DNA of 62,821 bases from contig JAAETH010000798.1 of NCBI GenBank assembly GCA_024228575.1, positions 1-62,821 on the forward strand, written 5' to 3'. This DNA comes from Actinomycetes bacterium. GTDB taxonomy: Bacteria > Actinomycetota > Acidimicrobiia > Acidimicrobiales > Poriferisodalaceae. Positions within the stretch are counted from its first letter, which is position 1; the number at the start of each line of letters is the position of its first letter. Shown here one piece after another: positions 9,405 to 18,380 of this stretch. Made by a program: the position numbers and the translations under genes. The notes under the pieces were generated by a model. That model was not told the DNA's origin, searched no databases, and saw only the letters and a program-made list of their open reading frames with translations.

Positions 9405-9893
9405 TCAGTCGTGGCGGCGGCTCGAAACGACCCCTGTGTCGAATCCCGCCAGATGTAGTCCCCCGGCGAATCGAGCATGCTCGATCTTCAAACACCGATC
9501 CATCACCACGTCGAGCCCGGCTTCGTGGGCGATTGCCGACGCTTCATCGCTGGAGAGCCCCAACTGCGCCCAGAAGGCTTTGGCTCCTATCTCGACGGCC
9601 TCGCGAGCAACACCGGGAAGATCCTCGGGGCGTCTGAAGACATCGACCATGTCCGGAGGTCCGGGGAGGTCGGCAAGGCTCGGGTAGACCCGACGACCGA
9701 GGATCTCGGACTCGCGCGGATTCACAAACCACACGTCAAAATCGTCGGGCCTGCCGAGCAGGTAGGTCGCCACGAAGTTCGATGGACGAGATCGCTTCGA
9801 GGAGACCCCGACCATCGCAACGGTGCGGCTGCGATCCATGATGGCCTTTCGTTCCCGGGCCGATGGTTGGGTCCATGCCGCGTTTGACGTCAT
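9405..9893 (-). CDS. CoA-binding protein (YccU-like)
   Basis: This 162-residue Rossmann-fold protein of the CoA-binding family has VAMVGVSSKRSRPSNFVATYL near its start and the conserved MDRCLKIEHAR segment at the end. Family members bind CoA but have no settled enzymatic role. Its ATG overlaps the stop of the second sulfhydrylase gene (ATGA), and the pairing with MetY-type enzymes is seen in other bacteria. It may modulate or feed acetyl/succinyl-homoserine metabolism; this is an inference from position. Confidence 0.87.
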   Translation of the reverse strand: MTSNAAWTQPSARERKAIMDRSRTVAMVGVSSKRSRPSNFVATYLLGRPDDFDVWFVNPRESEILGRRVYPSLADLPGPPDMVDVFRRPEDLPGVAREAVEIGAKAFWAQLGLSSDEASAIAHEAGLDVVMDRCLKIEHARFAGGLHLAGFDTGVVSSRRHD

Positions 9894-11191
9894 CGGTTCG
9901 TGCTCCGGCTAGTCGCCGCCCTGAGACCCTGGTCCAGGTCGTAGAAGATGTCGTCGAGATCCTCGAGCCCAACCGAAATCCGGATGGTGTCTGCGCTGAC
10001 TCCCGAAGCCTCGAGCTGCTGGTCGGTGAGTTGTTGATGTGTGGTGGAAGCGGGATGGATGACCAGGGTCTTCGCATCGCCGACATTGGCCAGGTGGCTG
10101 ATCATCTCGAGGCTCTCGATGAACCTCGCTCCGCCTTCGCGGCCTCCTTCCACACCAAACGAGAAGACGGCACCGGGTCCTTCCGGCAAGTACTTGTGCG
10201 TCCGTTCCAGCCAGGGCGAATCGTCCAGACCCGAGTATGCGACCCATGAGACTCGATCATCGGAGTCCAGCCATTCGGCAACAGCACGGGCATTGGCCAC
10301 ATGTTGACGCATCCGCAACGGCAGTGTCTCGAGTCCCTGGAGGAGCATGAAGGCGTTGAAGGGTGAGAGGCATGCTCCGATGTCGCGCAATTGTTCGACC
10401 CTCAGCTTCGTACAGAACGCATACTCTCCGAAGTTTTCGGTAAATCTCAGATCGTTGTAGCTGGGCACCGGTTCTGTGAAGTGCGGAAACCGGCCATTGG
10501 CCCAGTCGAAGAGGCCCGACTCGACGATCACTCCACCGAGCGAGGTTCCGTGGCCACCGATGAACTTGGTGGCGGAATGGACGACGATGTCGGCTCCGTA
10601 CTCGATCGGGCGACACAGGTACGGCGACGCAAACGTCGAATCGATCACCAGGGGCAGACCGTGGCGATGTGCAACCTCGGCGAGACCCTCGATGTCGGCG
10701 ATCGCTCCACTGGGATTGGCGATGATCTCGGCATAGATCAGCTTCGTGTTCTCGTCGATGTGTGATTCGTACTCGGCTGGATCGTGTGAGGCTACGAACC
10801 TGGCGTCGACTCCCAGGCGGCGCAGTGTGACGTCGAATTGTGTGACCGTTCCTCCATACAACGAAGCCGCGGCGACAAAGTTGTCGCCCGAGTCACAAAG
10901 GGCTGTGATGGTCAGGAACTCTGCAGCCAACCCCGACGCTGTTGCAACCGCACCGATTCCGCCCTCCAGCGAGGCCATTCGCTCCTCGAACGAGGCTACG
11001 GTCGGGTTCGACAGACGGCTGTAGATGGTTCCGTACTTCTGGAGAGCAAACAGGTCGGCGGCATCGTGTGTGTCCTCGAACACAAAGCTGGTCGACTGAT
11101 AGATCGGGACTGCTCTGGCCCCGGTCGTCGGGTCGGGGCGGCCGCCGGCGTGGAGTGATCGGGTCGAGAAACCCCACTGGTGATCGTTCAT
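9890..11191 (-). CDS. metY: O-acetylhomoserine sulfhydrylase-type PLP enzyme, copy 2
   Basis: This 433-residue paralogue of the gene at 5059 shares the same order of motifs: YSRLSNPT (57-64), ATASGLAA (83-90) and the PLP lysine Lys209 in HSATKFIGGHG. The two proteins are colinear throughout but clearly diverged, so this is not a recent tandem duplication. The ATG at 11191 with AGGGG upstream is preferred; an upstream extension would run into the previous gene. It sits 13 bases after a 3-hydroxyacyl-CoA dehydrogenase gene and overlaps a CoA-binding protein gene, so the three probably form one transcript. Confidence 0.87.
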   Translation of the reverse strand: MNDHQWGFSTRSLHAGGRPDPTTGARAVPIYQSTSFVFEDTHDAADLFALQKYGTIYSRLSNPTVASFEERMASLEGGIGAVATASGLAAEFLTITALCDSGDNFVAAASLYGGTVTQFDVTLRRLGVDARFVASHDPAEYESHIDENTKLIYAEIIANPSGAIADIEGLAEVAHRHGLPLVIDSTFASPYLCRPIEYGADIVVHSATKFIGGHGTSLGGVIVESGLFDWANGRFPHFTEPVPSYNDLRFTENFGEYAFCTKLRVEQLRDIGACLSPFNAFMLLQGLETLPLRMRQHVANARAVAEWLDSDDRVSWVAYSGLDDSPWLERTHKYLPEGPGAVFSFGVEGGREGGARFIESLEMISHLANVGDAKTLVIHPASTTHQQLTDQQLEASGVSADTIRISVGLEDLDDIFYDLDQGLRAATSRSTNR

Positions 11192-11204
11192 GTGAACCCC
11201 TGCC

Positions 11205-12515
11205 TCACCTACTGGTCTCGTCGGCCGCGGGCATGGGCCGAAAGACTCCGTCGACACCGAGGTACTCGGCCGCGGCTCCTTCGCCCTTGTAGAACGACGT
11301 GGCTCGAGCCTCGCGCAGCACCCGCAACATCCGGGGTAGCTCGGAGCCTTCCGACTCGATCTTGGTGATGACACGATCGTTTCCGATCGCGTCGAGCATC
11401 TCGAAGGGCCCCTTCACCCAGTTGAAGCCCCAACGAATCGCATTGTCGATGTTGACGATGTCGTCAGCGATCTCAGGCACCAGATCGGCGGCATACCTGA
11501 GCGTTCCGCCGAAGATGTCCCAAGCCAGACGGCCTTGGGCGCTGTCGGTGAACATCACCTCGCCGAGATCGGTGGGGACACCCTCGAGATCGGGATCGAC
11601 GGTGTCGCGCCAAACGCCGCTGATCAGTTCGAACGTTTCCTTGTGTCGCACACCGTCGTCGAGCTTTGTCATCTTGGAGAATCCGCCACCGGTCTTGCGG
11701 CCGAGCTGGCCGCGGTCGTACATGGCCTGCTCGACTTGGGGGAAGTCGGTGAACGCCCTGCCGGCATCGTCGTCGGGCAGGTTGACGTCGAGGTTCTTTC
11801 CGACGAGATACATGACGTCGAGACCGATGAGGTCGATGAGCCCGTACAAACCCGTCGGTGGAAGACCGATCGGCTTGCCGAGCACGGCGTCGACGGTCTC
11901 TTGGGTCATCCCCTCGGCGAGGTACGACTTGGCCTTGTGGAGCCCCGAGAGCATGAGGAAACAGCCGATGCGGTTTCCGATGAAGTTCACGGTGTCCTTG
12001 GCGTGGACAACACCCTTGTCAAGTTTGTCGGCCCCGAAATCCGAAAACGCGGCGACAACGTCGGCATCGGTGTCTTCGCCGGGAACGAGCTCGAACAGTT
12101 TCATGACGCTGACCGGATTGAAGAAATGGGTGATGGCAACATCGGCCCTGAATCGTGGTGACATTCCGGCCGAGATGTCACGAAGTGGAATACCCGAGGT
12201 ATTCGAACTGATGACCGAACCTTCCTTGCGGAGCGGCTCGAGCCGCTCGAACAGGTCTCTTTTGACCTCGAGGTCCTCGACGATGGCCTCGCAGATCCAG
12301 TCGTACGCGGCAATCTTGTCGAGATCGTCCGCGATGGTTCCAGTCTCGACCAGGTGACGATGTTCCTCGTCGACGGCGCCAAGGCCGCGCTCGACCGCCT
12401 CGGCATCGACATCGAGCATCAGAACTCGACATCGTGCAGCGGCCGAGGCAGCTGCGATTCCCGAACCCATGGTTCCGCAACCGATCACAGCGACCGATTC
12501 GATGGTTCTACTCAC
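11205..12515 (-). CDS. 3-hydroxyacyl-CoA dehydrogenase
   Basis: The 436-residue product has an N-terminal NAD-binding domain (GCGTMGSGIA, residues 13-22), the SSNTSGIP segment, the catalytic His in THFFNPV and two C-terminal helical domains (FIGNRIG, then FEMLDAIG near the end). It would oxidise 3-hydroxyacyl-CoA to 3-oxoacyl-CoA in beta-oxidation. At 436 residues it is longer than PaaH/Hbd (about 285) because a second C-terminal domain is retained, as in the dehydrogenase half of FadB/FadJ, while no hydratase domain is present. The GTG start follows GAGGAGG. It heads the operon with metY copy 2. Confidence 0.9.
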   Translation of the reverse strand: MSRTIESVAVIGCGTMGSGIAAASAAARCRVLMLDVDAEAVERGLGAVDEEHRHLVETGTIADDLDKIAAYDWICEAIVEDLEVKRDLFERLEPLRKEGSVISSNTSGIPLRDISAGMSPRFRADVAITHFFNPVSVMKLFELVPGEDTDADVVAAFSDFGADKLDKGVVHAKDTVNFIGNRIGCFLMLSGLHKAKSYLAEGMTQETVDAVLGKPIGLPPTGLYGLIDLIGLDVMYLVGKNLDVNLPDDDAGRAFTDFPQVEQAMYDRGQLGRKTGGGFSKMTKLDDGVRHKETFELISGVWRDTVDPDLEGVPTDLGEVMFTDSAQGRLAWDIFGGTLRYAADLVPEIADDIVNIDNAIRWGFNWVKGPFEMLDAIGNDRVITKIESEGSELPRMLRVLREARATSFYKGEGAAAEYLGVDGVFRPMPAADETSR

Positions 12516-12640
12516 GGACGTCCTCCTCGGGTCGTCAGTGAGTCTGCCAGCTGTGACCGCCCAGATCCTCTCCGCCCCGGCTACACGGTGGCGGATAGGC
12601 ACGGTGGACGGTGTGTTGGGAACACCGGTTCGCTCGGCTC

Positions 12641-15490
12641 CTAGCTCAGGTCGGTACCACAGAACCCGAACGCAACGGAGTTCGGATTGGACGTGTCGCC
12701 GGTGACCAACGAGTGGTGCAGGACCGATACCGGCCCCGTGTTCTGGACATCGATCGTGATCTGGCCGAGCCCGACCGGCGTCGGTCCATAGATGTCTCCA
12801 CCAACTTGGACGTACACCTGCTCGTTTGGCTGGCCAGGGGAACTGTCCGGTTCCGACGACGCGATGATGATGGTCGAGCCGGCCTGGGCGATCATGCCCG
12901 AATCCCATCGGTCGATGCTCCCCGCCCACATCAGCGGCCCAAAGATGTCGGGCACACACGCCGGCCCGGGTACCACACCGACGTAGTGACTCGGATCGGT
13001 ATCGCTGACAGGAAGCAGGCTGTTGCCACCGAACACCGGAATGGCGGTGGCATTGCCGAGGTTCGAGTATTGACCCTCGGTCACAGTTCCGATGATCTGG
13101 CACTGCTCCACCGCACCCGGCGCGAGTGATTCGATAGTGCAGACGTGGCCCTCGGCATCGTCGGCCACGACGACCGAGGTCAGCGGCACGTTGCCGGCGT
13201 TGGTGACCGTATAGGTCCACACGACGGCATCGCCGACCACGAGGTTGGGTCCAGGCGCAGCGTCGGCGTCTTCACCGTTGGTGGCCTTCTCGACACGAAT
13301 TGCCGGATCGAGAGAGCCTTGGTGATGGCTCACATCAGAATCTGTGACCGCCTCGTATTCGATCCCGCCCAGAACAGGGGTTCCAAGGACGTTTCCGGTG
13401 TTGGCGTACGGTCCTGGCGCCACCGTTGCCGTCGCATCACACTGGTGTTGGTCACCGGGGGCGAGCACGTCGACGGTGCAGATCGGTCCCAACACATCGT
13501 CACCGACGGCAACGTTCATCAGGTCGACGTTTCCGGTGTTGGTCACCACGTATGTGAACGTGACGATCGAGCCGCTCTGCAAGGACGGTCCCGGCGCAAC
13601 ATCTGCGTCCTCGCCGTTGGTGGCCTTTTCTATGCTGATCGCCGGATCGATCGATCCCTGGTGATGGCTCGGATCCGAGTCGGCGACGTCTGGGTATCGA
13701 GTCCCGCCAAACACCGGCGTTCCCGTGGCGGTGCCGATGTTCACGTACGGCCCCGGTTCGACCACCGAAGTGGTGCCGCAGGTCGAGTGCTCGCCCGGGT
13801 TCAGATACTCGATGGTGCACACCAGCCCGAAATCGTCATCGACGACATCGATGTCCACCAGAGCCAGGTTGCCGGTGTTGGTCACCAGATAACCGAACGC
13901 CACCGTCGAACCGCTCTGAAGCGTGGCTCCAGGGGCAACGTCGGCGTCCTCACCATCCGTCGACTTCTCTATGTCAATTTCGGGATTGATCGATCCCGTG
14001 TGATGGCTGGCATCGGAATCGGACACCGGGTCGAGGGCCAGCCCGTTGATCTCGGGAGTAGCCGTGGCGGTACCAACATTGGAATACGGGCCCGGAGTCG
14101 CCGTGGACGTGGCTTCACATCTGTGGAAATCACCGATGAAAAGAGATGAGATCATACAGATATCACCAAGAACATCGTCGACTACCACCACGTCGAACAG
14201 GTCGATGTTGCCGTTGTTTGTGACCTCGTAGCCGAACGTGACCGCTGCCCCGGTTGCAATTGTCGGTCCCGGCCCGACGTCGGCATCCTCACCATTCGTC
14301 GACTTCTCGATGTCGATCGAGGGTTCGTGATGGATCAGACCGACGTCCAGATCGAGCCGCTCGTCTCCCTGATCGACGACGAAGGTCGAGGTGAATCCGG
14401 TCACCAGGTCGGCATCACTATCGGTTTGTGTTCCGGATCCTTTGGCGGTGAAGGAATGGTCGTCGAGAAGGCCGAACCTGATCTGGTAGGCACCGGGTCT
14501 GGCCGCGAACCCATACTCTCCGGCGAAATCGGTTGTGGTCGAGTCGACAACACTGCCCTGCTCGTCGATCAGGTCCACCGTCACGCCTGGAGCAGGGTCT
14601 TCCGAAGCGTCCTGCTGGCCGTCGAGGTCGGCATCGATCCAGGCGAGATCACCAATTCGGGCATCGAGTTCGGTTTGGACGGCACCACCCTGTGACGGAA
14701 TGAAGTCCTCCCCAATGCCGGCATCTGAAGCAGAGCCGGTGTGGACATTGATGCCAAAATCGAGGCTGTCATCGTCGATTCCGAGCGAAGCGGCGAGTTC
14801 GGAGAAGTCCGTGATGACAATGCTGAGATTCGACGAGGACGCGGTCGGGGCCGATGGGGTGCCACCGTTGTGTTGTGGCAGCGGGTCTCCGTAGGCACCA
14901 ACGAACGACGGGAAGAAACTGAAGGCGCCGCCGGGATGTGTCGAGACCGAGTAGGTCGTGAGGTCACGACCCGATGCAACACCCGCGATCACATCGAAGT
15001 TCGAGTCCTGATCGACGTCGATCAGTAGTGAGAAGTGCTCGCCTCCGGCAAATTCGACCTCGTCGAGGCCTCCGATGGCGGTCAGGATGGGATCGGTTGC
15101 CGATGGATCGCCGTCGCCATCGGCATCCCCGACGATTCCAGGTACTCCGATGGTGACCACCAGCTGATCGGAAACGTCGTCGTAGACGATCGATACGGCG
15201 TCGATGTCGAAACCGCTCACCCGATCGTCAGGGAACTGAACCGGCATCCCCACATCTCCGACGCCGCCGGGGTCGACAATGACGATCGGAGGGTTTGCAG
15301 AAGCGAGGAAGGTCGCCTCTCCATCGTCAGATACCTCACCGTCGGCGCGTTCCATGGTCACGCCTGCAACCTGGCCTTCGATGTGGGGATTCGCCACAGG
15401 GCGCGATGAAGCTCCGGCGACAGCAACAAACGAGACTGCCAGTACTCCACCCCAGCCAAATCCTCGACGAACCAACGCGTTTCCGACCAT
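12641..15490 (-). CDS. Large secreted surface protein with SdrD-B-like domain and four DUF11-like repeats
   Basis: The 949-residue product begins with an uncleaved-looking or Sec-type signal (VRRGFGWGGVLAVSFVAVAGA). Residues about 60-260 form an unassigned beta domain. An SdrD-B/Cna-B-like module follows (IGDLAWIDADLDGQQDASED), then four repeats of about 115 residues, each with IEK(S/A)T(N/D)GEDAD, VTNTGN and DSDxSHH landmarks, of the DUF11 type found in adhesins. The C-terminal 100 residues differ and show no LPXTG motif. The second ATG (15490) is chosen because AAGGA is correctly spaced for it. A surface structural or adhesive role is likely. Confidence 0.82.
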   Translation of the reverse strand: MVGNALVRRGFGWGGVLAVSFVAVAGASSRPVANPHIEGQVAGVTMERADGEVSDDGEATFLASANPPIVIVDPGGVGDVGMPVQFPDDRVSGFDIDAVSIVYDDVSDQLVVTIGVPGIVGDADGDGDPSATDPILTAIGGLDEVEFAGGEHFSLLIDVDQDSNFDVIAGVASGRDLTTYSVSTHPGGAFSFFPSFVGAYGDPLPQHNGGTPSAPTASSSNLSIVITDFSELAASLGIDDDSLDFGINVHTGSASDAGIGEDFIPSQGGAVQTELDARIGDLAWIDADLDGQQDASEDPAPGVTVDLIDEQGSVVDSTTTDFAGEYGFAARPGAYQIRFGLLDDHSFTAKGSGTQTDSDADLVTGFTSTFVVDQGDERLDLDVGLIHHEPSIDIEKSTNGEDADVGPGPTIATGAAVTFGYEVTNNGNIDLFDVVVVDDVLGDICMISSLFIGDFHRCEATSTATPGPYSNVGTATATPEINGLALDPVSDSDASHHTGSINPEIDIEKSTDGEDADVAPGATLQSGSTVAFGYLVTNTGNLALVDIDVVDDDFGLVCTIEYLNPGEHSTCGTTSVVEPGPYVNIGTATGTPVFGGTRYPDVADSDPSHHQGSIDPAISIEKATNGEDADVAPGPSLQSGSIVTFTYVVTNTGNVDLMNVAVGDDVLGPICTVDVLAPGDQHQCDATATVAPGPYANTGNVLGTPVLGGIEYEAVTDSDVSHHQGSLDPAIRVEKATNGEDADAAPGPNLVVGDAVVWTYTVTNAGNVPLTSVVVADDAEGHVCTIESLAPGAVEQCQIIGTVTEGQYSNLGNATAIPVFGGNSLLPVSDTDPSHYVGVVPGPACVPDIFGPLMWAGSIDRWDSGMIAQAGSTIIIASSEPDSSPGQPNEQVYVQVGGDIYGPTPVGLGQITIDVQNTGPVSVLHHSLVTGDTSNPNSVAFGFCGTDLS

Positions 15491-15992
15491 GATCATCCTT
15501 CTCGAGTCTCTCCTAGCCCTCGTCGACCGATACGGAAACCGTGTTAGCGATTGTGCTGTCACAAACCGACGACGATGTCACTGGCTCGGTGGTCACGGTC
15601 GTCGTCTCGTCGAACCATGTCGGTGATCGTTGGCCGGAGAGCCTCTGACAGCGGCCGCACAGGGTTCACCGAGCGGTCAAATGGTGATGTTCCCACCAAG
15701 AGCATTAACCACTGCCTCCACAAGGCTGCTCCTGGCTCTGGCCGATCACGACTACGGCAGGCCAGTTGTGCTTGCGTTCATGTCATCGGTACCGATCCAG
15801 TCGAGCAAGATCAGCGCCCTCGTCGAACGTATTGTTTATCTGGCAGTTAGTAGCACCGAAATACGCCATGATGCAGCCATTGCGTACACCGGGAGGGCTG
15901 TCATCGGCAAGGAGGAGACCACCCTCCGATTGCCGACTGTGAACTGCGGCCCACAATTGGGTACCGTCGGCCGCAACCTTGAGGACCCAACC
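15491..15992. promoter_or_regulatory. 502-bp divergent intergenic region
   Basis: No gene is supported here. The frame of the downstream gene is open back to 15630, but that stretch has no family similarity and poor codon bias. An AT-richer patch around 15825-15860 (containing GTATTGTTTATC) is a promoter candidate. A potentially knotted leader structure lies at 15892-15936. Confidence 0.5.
15892..15936 (+). promoter_or_regulatory. Two interlocked inverted repeats, possible H-type pseudoknot in the 5' leader
   Basis: GGAGGG (15892-15897) pairs with CCCTCC (15922-15927), and TCGGCAA (15904-15910) pairs with TTGCCGA (15930-15936). The arms alternate, so they form either a pseudoknot or two exclusive hairpins. 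An AAGGAGGAG segment, which looks like a ribosome-binding site but has no start nearby, lies in the central loop. The structure ends 56 bases before the start of the NPD-like gene. Confidence 0.35.
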
Positions 15993-17078
15993 ATGGCGAA
16001 CGCCCTACACACCCACCTGTGCGACGAGCTGGGTTGCGCCTACCCCATCTTCGGATTCACCCATTCGGTCGACGCTGCCATCGCTGTGACCATGTCCGGT
16101 GGCATCGGCATCTGGGGCGGCACACGATCGACCCCCGAGGAGATCGAGGCTGCCCTGACCCGAATGCACCTCGAGCTGGGCGACCTGCCGTACGGAATCG
16201 ACCTCGTCATCCCTCCCGGAATGCCAGAGAAGGACAACCGCGCAGAGGTCGAGGCCGCCATTCCCGAACAACACCGACAGTTCGTTGCCGATCTTCGCGA
16301 ACGCTACGGAGTTCCCGACGACGGACTACCCGGCATGCGCACCCGTTTCATCAGAAGCGAGGCCAGCGCACGCGCCCAGGTCGACGTGGTGTTGGATTCG
16401 AACCTCCCGATTCTCGCCCTCGGTATCGGCTCGCCCAGTTGGGTCATCGAACCGGCAAAGGAACGAGGCATCAAGTTGGTCAGCCTCGTCGGCCAACCAA
16501 AACACGCTGAACGTGCACTCCAAGCAGGCGCCGACATCGTCGTGGCCCAGGGATACGACGCCGGTGCCCACACCGGCCCCGTCGGAACCTTCTCGCTCGT
16601 GCCTCAGATTGTCGATGTATGCGGCGAGGTTCCCGTCGTGGCCGCAGGTGGGGTGGCGACGGGCCGCCACATAGCGGCAGCCCTCGCCATGGGAGCCGTC
16701 GGAGTGTGGACCGGAACCCTGTGGTTGGTATGCGAAGAGGAACACAAGGACCCAAAAGTCGTCGACAAGCTGATCGCCGCAGGCAGCGCCGACACGGTGA
16801 TCAGCCGGGCGAACAGCGGCAAGACGTTCCGCCAGATCCGCACGTCGTGGAGCGACGAGTGGTCCTCCGAAGGAGCCCCCTCCCCACTGAAGATGCCCTA
16901 CCAGGACGTGCTGGTCGGCGACATGCTCGGCCAGATCGACCGTCATGGGGTGGGACCGCTGATGCACTCGGGGGCAGGCCAGAGTGTCGGCTACCTGAAT
17001 GCACCCTCGACGGTCGCCGAGACGATGAGCAGGCTGGTCGAGGAGACCAACGACGCCCTCCATCGAATCGGCCGATGA
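15993..17078 (+). CDS. Nitronate monooxygenase/NPD-like flavoprotein
   Basis: The 361-residue product has a TIM-barrel fold of the 2-nitropropane dioxygenase family: PIFGFTHSVDAAIAVTMSGG near the start, VSLVGQPKHAERALQAGAD, AQGYDAGAHTG and the FMN-phosphate segment VVAAGGVATGRHIAAALAMGA. FMN binding is expected. The usual EAGGH signature reads DAGAHTG; the catalytic His is kept. The start codon overlaps nothing; its TGA overlaps the ATG of a CoA-transferase gene, so the two are coupled. In actinobacteria such pairs often sit in lipid or steroid catabolism, which is only a suggestion. Confidence 0.85.
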   Translation: MANALHTHLCDELGCAYPIFGFTHSVDAAIAVTMSGGIGIWGGTRSTPEEIEAALTRMHLELGDLPYGIDLVIPPGMPEKDNRAEVEAAIPEQHRQFVADLRERYGVPDDGLPGMRTRFIRSEASARAQVDVVLDSNLPILALGIGSPSWVIEPAKERGIKLVSLVGQPKHAERALQAGADIVVAQGYDAGAHTGPVGTFSLVPQIVDVCGEVPVVAAGGVATGRHIAAALAMGAVGVWTGTLWLVCEEEHKDPKVVDKLIAAGSADTVISRANSGKTFRQIRTSWSDEWSSEGAPSPLKMPYQDVLVGDMLGQIDRHGVGPLMHSGAGQSVGYLNAPSTVAETMSRLVEETNDALHRIGR

Positions 17079-18346
17079 CGGCGATCGGGGTGTTCGAGGG
17101 TGTCAGGGTCCTCGAGATCGGCCAGTATGTCGCAGCTCCCTACGCAGCTGAGTTGTTGTCCCATGGAGGCGCTGAGGTCGTCAAGGTAGAGCCGCTCGCC
17201 GGCGACGCCACCCGCTACAACACCCCAGTCGGACCAGACGAGGGGCGTCAGTACATCGTCAAGGCACGAGGCAAGTTGGGCATTCCGATCGATCTCGGAT
17301 CTGACGTCGGCAAGAACATCGCCTCCGAACTCGCCGCGGCCAGCGACGTACTCATCACCAATATGCGTCCTGGGGCCGCCACGCGCCTTGGTCTCGACTT
17401 CGAGACACTCAGCGGGTCCAATCCTCGGCTGGTCTATGGCGAGATAACGGGATTCGGAGACGACGGTCCACTCGCATCGCGGCCAAGCGTCGACATGATC
17501 GCCCAATCGTGGAGCGGCCTGAACATGTCCGTTGGAGCGGCGCGAGACGGATTCCCGTCACACCACGAAGCATTCTTGTGTGACTACACGGCCGGTGTAC
17601 TGCTCGCGTTCGCGATCGCCGCTGCTCTTCGCCAGGTCGCACTCGGCAACCCCGGACAGCGGGTCTCGACCTCGTTGGCCCACGCCGCGCTTGTCCTGCA
17701 GCACCGCACCGCCAATCACTTCGAAGGCATCGACGACTGGAAGACCGAAATCGACAACTTGGTGCATACCGAGGGTCTTTCGGCGGCGAGGGACCTGCGT
17801 GAACGTCTCGCGGCCGATCAGCCGTTCTTCTTCAACTCCTACCCGACCAGCGACGGTGTTGTCGGTATCGGTGCCGTGGGGACAATGGCCGCCCAGCTAT
17901 GCGACGAGTTCGGCGTCAGCGACCCACGGACAGAGCCGGAATGGAAACAGAAGGGCAACCGCCGGCGGTTGTTCGACGAGGCCAGGGCGGCACTCGCCCG
18001 CGCACTTGCGACGCTGACTTCCGACGAGATTGTTGATCGTCTGGTCGCCCGCGGCATTCCTGCGGCGCCATTCAGGTTCGTCGAGCAGGCGATGTTCGAT
18101 CCCGACGCTCGTGCTGCTGGACTCATCCACGAGTGGCAACACCCAACACTCGGGAAGATCGTCATGCCTGCAGCGCCTGTGTCGTTCTCGGGCTCACACT
18201 ACGAAGCCGCGGGAGCCACACCGGCCCTGGGCGAACACACCGACGAGATCCTGCGACGCCTCGGGTATGACGAGATCACCATCGATCGCCTGGTCGCCGA
18301 CGGCATCGTCTGGCGCAACACGTCGAGCGGTCCCCCGGAAGCGTGA
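17075..18346 (+). CDS. CaiB/BaiF family III CoA-transferase
   Basis: The 423-residue product has the family III CoA-transferase layout: VLEIGQYVAAPYAAELLSHG at the N-terminus, VKVEP and NMRPGAATRLGLDFE, with the likely catalytic aspartate Asp140 in SRPSVDMIAQ. It would move CoA between carboxylic acids through an aspartyl-CoA intermediate. It begins in the stop codon of the preceding flavoprotein gene (ATGA). Substrate is unknown. Confidence 0.9.
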   Translation: MTAIGVFEGVRVLEIGQYVAAPYAAELLSHGGAEVVKVEPLAGDATRYNTPVGPDEGRQYIVKARGKLGIPIDLGSDVGKNIASELAAASDVLITNMRPGAATRLGLDFETLSGSNPRLVYGEITGFGDDGPLASRPSVDMIAQSWSGLNMSVGAARDGFPSHHEAFLCDYTAGVLLAFAIAAALRQVALGNPGQRVSTSLAHAALVLQHRTANHFEGIDDWKTEIDNLVHTEGLSAARDLRERLAADQPFFFNSYPTSDGVVGIGAVGTMAAQLCDEFGVSDPRTEPEWKQKGNRRRLFDEARAALARALATLTSDEIVDRLVARGIPAAPFRFVEQAMFDPDARAAGLIHEWQHPTLGKIVMPAAPVSFSGSHYEAAGATPALGEHTDEILRRLGYDEITIDRLVADGIVWRNTSSGPPEA

Positions 18347-18380
18347 AACATCGCGTGGTGATGAACCAGAATGACCCGCT

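Noticed and set aside
13145-14149. 334-codon plus-strand frame opposite the DUF11-like protein
   Set aside because: It mirrors the repeats on the other strand and has no family features.
15630-15992. In-frame N-terminal extension of the NPD-like protein
   Set aside because: The family begins at the ATG at 15993, which has GAGG upstream; the extension has no similarity and lies over the structured leader.
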